Source: Arthrobacter livingstonensis (lineage in GTDB: Bacteria > Actinomycetota > Actinomycetes > Actinomycetales > Micrococcaceae). From it: a stretch of DNA of 64,000 bases. Position numbers and translations under genes: made by a program. A model generated the notes under the pieces. The model was not told where the DNA came from. It did no database searches and saw only the letters and a program-made list of their open reading frames with translations. This document shows positions 60,618-64,000 of this stretch, in pieces (positions within the stretch are counted from its first letter, which is position 1; the number at the start of each line of letters is the position of its first letter). The stretch covers positions 1 to 64,000 of the forward strand of contig NZ_QJVD01000011.1 of NCBI RefSeq assembly GCF_003219815.1, in the 5' to 3' direction.

Positions 60618-60649
60618 CCGCGGCCGGGAAAATCCCTTTCCGGCCGCGG
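60618..60649 (+). terminator. Hairpin between pyc and the MinD-like gene
   Basis: Ten-base stem CCGCGGCCGG / CCGGCCGCGG with a 12-nt loop, followed by CGGCGTTTTAG. It may end pyc transcription or act as an attenuator in the 5' UTR of the next gene; a TAGACT hexamer (60591-60596) upstream could be a -10. Confidence 0.65.
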
Positions 60650-60674
60650 CGGCGTTTTAGTGGGTAAGGCAGAC

Positions 60675-62237
60675 ATGGCGAACAAGAACAGCAGGCCGGA
60701 TGAGACCGATACAGCCGTGACCGGGGAGGCCGGCCCCGCCGAGGCCATCCCGGCGGCGGCTGGCACCGATGGCACGGACCTTTCCCACGACGGTGCTTCC
60801 GACGAAGCAGCAGGGTCCGCCGCCGCTGACACGGAGGCTGACGCGCCGGATGGCGCCGCTGACACGGCGGCTGACGCGCCGGATGGCGACGGGACCGAGG
60901 GCCACGCGTCGAAAAACGCAGATCCGGAATCAGCAGGCCCGGAATCAAATGTGCCGCCATCGACCGGCGCCGCGGTGCCGACTGTAACCATCACGACGGG
61001 CCCGTCAGGGGCGGACGGCTCCGCGCTAGACCTGGCCACCGCCACCACCGACCCTGCATTTACCGGCGCGGTGCAAACACTTGCGCCCGTCACGCCGGTG
61101 TCCATCCCCGCCCAACCCACCATGGCCCCCGGCATGCCGCAGTCCACCGTGGCGCCGCGGGAGGACGATGACGGCCTGGCGTTCCCGCTGCCGGCCGCGG
61201 CCGGCCATGAATCCCCAACCGCCTACGAGGCCGACTACGAGGACGCCCCTGCGGCGGCCGTGGACGGGGGAGGCCCTCCGGGGGCCAGCCCGCGACGCCA
61301 GCGCGAGGACGGCCCCGAGCCGGCTGCGGCGCTGACCAGCGACCGCCTGCTAAACAAGGCCGCCGCGCCTCCCGTGGGCGGCTGGCGGCTGTGGCTGTTC
61401 AAGGCGAGCTTTGGCTCGGTCAATGTGGGGGATTCGGACAAGGTCCGGCTGGAACGCGCACAGGAAAACCTGATTGCCTCCCGCCTGGGCGACCACACCC
61501 GATTTGTCCCCGTGCTTTCCCGCAAAGGCGGCGTGGGCAAGACCACCGTCACCACCTTGCTCGGCATGGTGCTGGCCGACACCCGCGAGGACCGCGTCAT
61601 CGCCATGGATGCCAACCCTGACCGCGGCACGCTCTCGGACCGCTCGCCGGGCAGCGCCGACTTCACCGCCCGCAGCCTGGTCAAGGACCGCTTCAACGTG
61701 ACATCGTTCTCGCAGCTGTCGAACTATGTGGCCCGCGACGGCTCCCGGCTTGACGTGCTGGCCAGCGACACCGACCCCACGGTGGCCCATGCCTTCGACG
61801 ACTCCGACTACCGCGCCGTCACCGACATCCTGAGCAAGTACTACTCCATTGTGCTCACCGACTCCGGCACCGGCATGGTGCATTCGGTCATGAAGGGGAC
61901 GCTGGAGAAGGCCGACGCCGTGGTCTTGGTTTCCGGCGGCAGCGTGGACGAGGCGCGGCTTGCGTCGGAGACATTGTCGTGGCTGGAGGCCCACGGCCGT
62001 GTTGACCTGGTCGCCAACGCCATCGTGGTCATCAACATGTCCAGCGGGGAAACCCAGGTGGACATCGACCAGATTGAGGAACACTTCAAGTCCCGGGTCA
62101 GGAACGTGCTGCGCATCCCGTATGACAAGCACCTGGCTGAAGGCTCGAGGGTTGAAGTGGCCAAGCTGCGGCCCGCGACCAGGCTGGCCGCGAAGCAATT
62201 GGCGGCACTGGTCGTGACGGAGCTTCAGCGCTCCTAA
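60675..62237 (+). CDS. ParA/MinD-like ATPase with long disordered N-terminus
   Basis: 520 residues from the ATG at 60675 (AAGG upstream). The first ~230 residues are Ala/Asp/Pro/Gly/Thr-rich and probably disordered, with an 11-residue duplication AADTEADAPDG / AADTAADAPDG. The ATPase domain begins near 265: VLSRKGGVGKTTVTTLLG, then AMDANPDRGTLSDR and VLTDSGTGMVHSV. It resembles EspI-type MinD-like proteins of actinobacteria, but no ESX genes are in the window. Partner and role unknown. Confidence 0.85.
   Translation: MANKNSRPDETDTAVTGEAGPAEAIPAAAGTDGTDLSHDGASDEAAGSAAADTEADAPDGAADTAADAPDGDGTEGHASKNADPESAGPESNVPPSTGAAVPTVTITTGPSGADGSALDLATATTDPAFTGAVQTLAPVTPVSIPAQPTMAPGMPQSTVAPREDDDGLAFPLPAAAGHESPTAYEADYEDAPAAAVDGGGPPGASPRRQREDGPEPAAALTSDRLLNKAAAPPVGGWRLWLFKASFGSVNVGDSDKVRLERAQENLIASRLGDHTRFVPVLSRKGGVGKTTVTTLLGMVLADTREDRVIAMDANPDRGTLSDRSPGSADFTARSLVKDRFNVTSFSQLSNYVARDGSRLDVLASDTDPTVAHAFDDSDYRAVTDILSKYYSIVLTDSGTGMVHSVMKGTLEKADAVVLVSGGSVDEARLASETLSWLEAHGRVDLVANAIVVINMSSGETQVDIDQIEEHFKSRVRNVLRIPYDKHLAEGSRVEVAKLRPATRLAAKQLAALVVTELQRS
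60822..60887 (+). repeat. 33-bp in-frame duplication
   Basis: Units start at 60822 and 60855 (GCCGCTGACACGG then A or C, GGCTGACGCGCCGG). They encode AADTEADAPDG and AADTAADAPDG in the disordered N-terminus. Confidence 0.8.
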
Positions 62238-62284
62238 AGCCCCGAAAGGCACCGTCGTTCCCGCCTCGAGTGTCACTCCTCGGC

Positions 62285-62301
62285 GAGTTTCGAGATAACT
62301 C
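62285..62301. repeat. GAGTTTCGAGATAACTC element
   Basis: Short inverted repeat GAGTT-TCGAGAT-AACTC between the MinD-like gene and fadD. It shares GAGATAA with the 31-bp array unit but is otherwise different; relation uncertain. Confidence 0.4.
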
Positions 62302-62327
62302 TTGTCCGCCGCGGGGCGCTCTTGCCC

Positions 62328-64000
62328 TTATGCAGGCTTCCTGGCCGTGTAAATCTCTTCCACCACTGCGTCGAAATCCTTCAGGACCTGGGCGCGCTTG
62401 ACCTTCAGGGACGGCGTCAGGTGGCCGGAGCCTTCCGTGAAGTCGGTATCGACAATGCGAAAGGACTTGATCGATTCGGCGTGGGAGACGGATCCGTTGG
62501 CCTTGTCGACGGCACGCTGGACGGCGTCAAGGACGGCCGGTTCCTTCGCTGCCTGGGCCACCGTGATGCCCTCGGGCAGGCCGTGGTGCCGGCCCCACTG
62601 CGGCAGTGCTTCCTCATCCAAGGTGACAATGGCGGCGATGAACGGGCGGTTGTCGCCGAGGACCAGGCATTGGGAGACGATGGCGTCGGCACGGATCTGG
62701 TCCTCCAGCAGCGCGGGAACCACGTTCTTGCCGCCGGCCGTGACGATGATTTCCTTTTTCCGGCCGGTGATCTTCAGGAAGCCCTGGTCGTCGAGCTCGC
62801 CAATGTCCCCGGTGCGGAACCAGCCGTCCACAAAGGCTTCCTCGGTGAGGTCGTCGCGGCCAAAGTAGCCCTTCATGACGCACACGCCCTGGGCGAGGAT
62901 CTCGCCGTCGTCGGCAATCCTGACCGCGTTGCCCGGCAGCGGGGCGCCCACGGTGCCAATCTTAATGCGCTCGGGGCGGTTGACGGTGATCGGGGCCGTG
63001 GTCTCTGTCAGTCCGTAGCCCTCCAGGATCTGCAGGCCGATGCCCTGGAAGAAGTGGCCCAGTCGTTCGCCCAGCGGGCCTCCGCCGGAGACGGCGTGGC
63101 GGACGTTGCCGCCCATGGCCGCACGGAGCTTCCCATAGACCAGCCTGTCGAACAGGGCATGCTTGGCCTTGAGCACCATCGGCACCCTGCCCCCCTGGCT
63201 GGCCCGGGAAAAGTCGATGGCTGTCTGGGCGGCCGCCGCAAAGATCTTGCCCTTGCCGTCGCCTTCGGCCTTGAGTGCGGCGGAGTTGTACACCTTTTCA
63301 AAGACCCGCGGCACGGCCAGGATGAACGTGGGCTTAAAGCTTTGCAGGTCCGGGAGAAGGTTCTTGATGTCGGGGGTGTGCCCCACCTTGGCGCCGCCGG
63401 CGATTGCCAGCACGGAAATGTAACGTGCGAAAACGTGGGCCAGCGGCAGGAACATGATGGTTTGCGAGCCCGGTGCAACCACGCTGCTCCCGAGCACTGC
63501 AAGTGCGTTTTCGCTCAGTTCCACGAAGTTGTGGTGCGTGAGCATGCAGCCCTTGGGGCGGCCGGTAGTGCCGGAGGTGTAGATGATGGTGGCGACGTCG
63601 TCGAGGCCGTTGGAGGTGCGATGGACCTCCAGGACGTCGTCGGCCACGTCGCGGCCGGCGTCGCGCAGGGCGTCCAGACCGTCGCCGTCCATCTGCCATA
63701 CGTCCTTGAGCGTTGTCAGGCCCTCGTTCTGGGCGGCCTGGCGGATCACATTTTCATGGGCGGCCGTTTCGGCAATGACGGCCACCGCCTGGGAATCGCC
63801 CAGGTTCCAGGCCACCTGCGACGGAGAGGAGGTCTCGTAGATCGGCACGGATACGGCGCCGGCAAACCAGATGGCAAAATCGACCAGCGACCACTCATAG
63901 CGGGTGCGGGCCATGATGCCCACGCGGTCGCCCACCTGGATGCCGGAGGCGATCAGGCCCTTGGCGATGGCGCAGACGTCGGCATGGAACTCCTTGGCCG
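62328..64000 (-). CDS. Long-chain acyl-CoA synthetase, 5' partial
   Basis: The frame is open to the window edge, so the start lies beyond 64000; the GTG at 63935 is internal. Over 550 residues are visible. AMP-binding motifs YTSGTTGRPKGCMLTH, GYGLTETTAPIT, FRTGDIGELDDQGFLKITGRKKE, and the C-terminal LKVKRAQVLKDF. Long FadD15-like form with the VPRVFEKVYN region. Activates long-chain fatty acids for beta-oxidation or lipid synthesis. Confidence 0.92.
   Translation of the reverse strand, partial: AKEFHADVCAIAKGLIASGIQVGDRVGIMARTRYEWSLVDFAIWFAGAVSVPIYETSSPSQVAWNLGDSQAVAVIAETAAHENVIRQAAQNEGLTTLKDVWQMDGDGLDALRDAGRDVADDVLEVHRTSNGLDDVATIIYTSGTTGRPKGCMLTHHNFVELSENALAVLGSSVVAPGSQTIMFLPLAHVFARYISVLAIAGGAKVGHTPDIKNLLPDLQSFKPTFILAVPRVFEKVYNSAALKAEGDGKGKIFAAAAQTAIDFSRASQGGRVPMVLKAKHALFDRLVYGKLRAAMGGNVRHAVSGGGPLGERLGHFFQGIGLQILEGYGLTETTAPITVNRPERIKIGTVGAPLPGNAVRIADDGEILAQGVCVMKGYFGRDDLTEEAFVDGWFRTGDIGELDDQGFLKITGRKKEIIVTAGGKNVVPALLEDQIRADAIVSQCLVLGDNRPFIAAIVTLDEEALPQWGRHHGLPEGITVAQAAKEPAVLDAVQRAVDKANGSVSHAESIKSFRIVDTDFTEGSGHLTPSLKVKRAQVLKDFDAVVEEIYTARKPA

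Overview
The window is about 64 kb of high-GC actinobacterial chromosome. It most resembles Arthrobacter and related Micrococcaceae (inferred from protein flavour, GTG/TTG starts, ATGA/GTGA stop-start overlaps and gene order; genus not proven). Two blocks match gene orders known from Mycobacterium tuberculosis: Rv1691-Rv1701 plus Rv1708-Rv1713 (left and middle), and Rv1826-Rv1832 (right).

Layout. 1-9994: helical-repeat protein with a repetitive Arg/Gly/Asp tail, HAD phosphatase, small protein, tlyA, NAD kinase, recN, pyrG, ADP-ribose Nudix, xerD. 9991-30630: a 20.8 kb accessory segment separating xerD from parA-scpAB. It holds formamidase/FmdB, a MutT-like Nudix protein, a cupin, the methylcitrate pathway (gntR-prpD-prpB-prpC, divergent prpE), an acyl-CoA ligase/ketosynthase pair, a DUF559 protein, a DcuS/DcuR-like two-component system facing dctA, and an ABC exporter. 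30825-38802: parA, scpA, scpB, rluB, tyrA, cmk, plsC, der, followed by tRNA-Pro(GGG) and a strong terminator. 39038-48887: second accessory stretch with an acyl-CoA dehydrogenase, TetR-, ArsR- and MarR-linked enzymes, and a crcB pair with a UspA protein. 49128-60526: gcvH, garA, two MerR regulators around DUF151, a ParA-like ATPase, gcvP, pyruvate carboxylase. 60675-64000: ParA/MinD-like protein with a long disordered N-terminus and a long-chain acyl-CoA synthetase running off the right edge.

Together the accessory genes point to carbon-acid metabolism: propionate oxidation, C4-dicarboxylate uptake under a dedicated sensor with possible CRP/GlxR sites, fatty-acyl activation and dehydrogenation, and anaplerosis by pyruvate carboxylase. 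Operator-like DNA is unusually readable here: twin GTATAC palindromes at prp, twin TetR palindromes 21 bp apart, paired MarR-type repeats, and triple direct repeats before gcvH.

The least explained DNA is repetitive: a ten-copy array with exact 31-bp period (23764-24069) whose unit recurs as single diverged copies elsewhere, a 49-bp direct repeat (19386-19527), a CTGTACAG inverted repeat (46406-46438), and a decayed IS110-type transposase end (52263-52394). I found no CRISPR array, rRNA or intact insertion sequence, and no clear defence system. Starts were chosen from SD sequences, stop-start overlaps and -10 boxes; several differ from the longest open frame.
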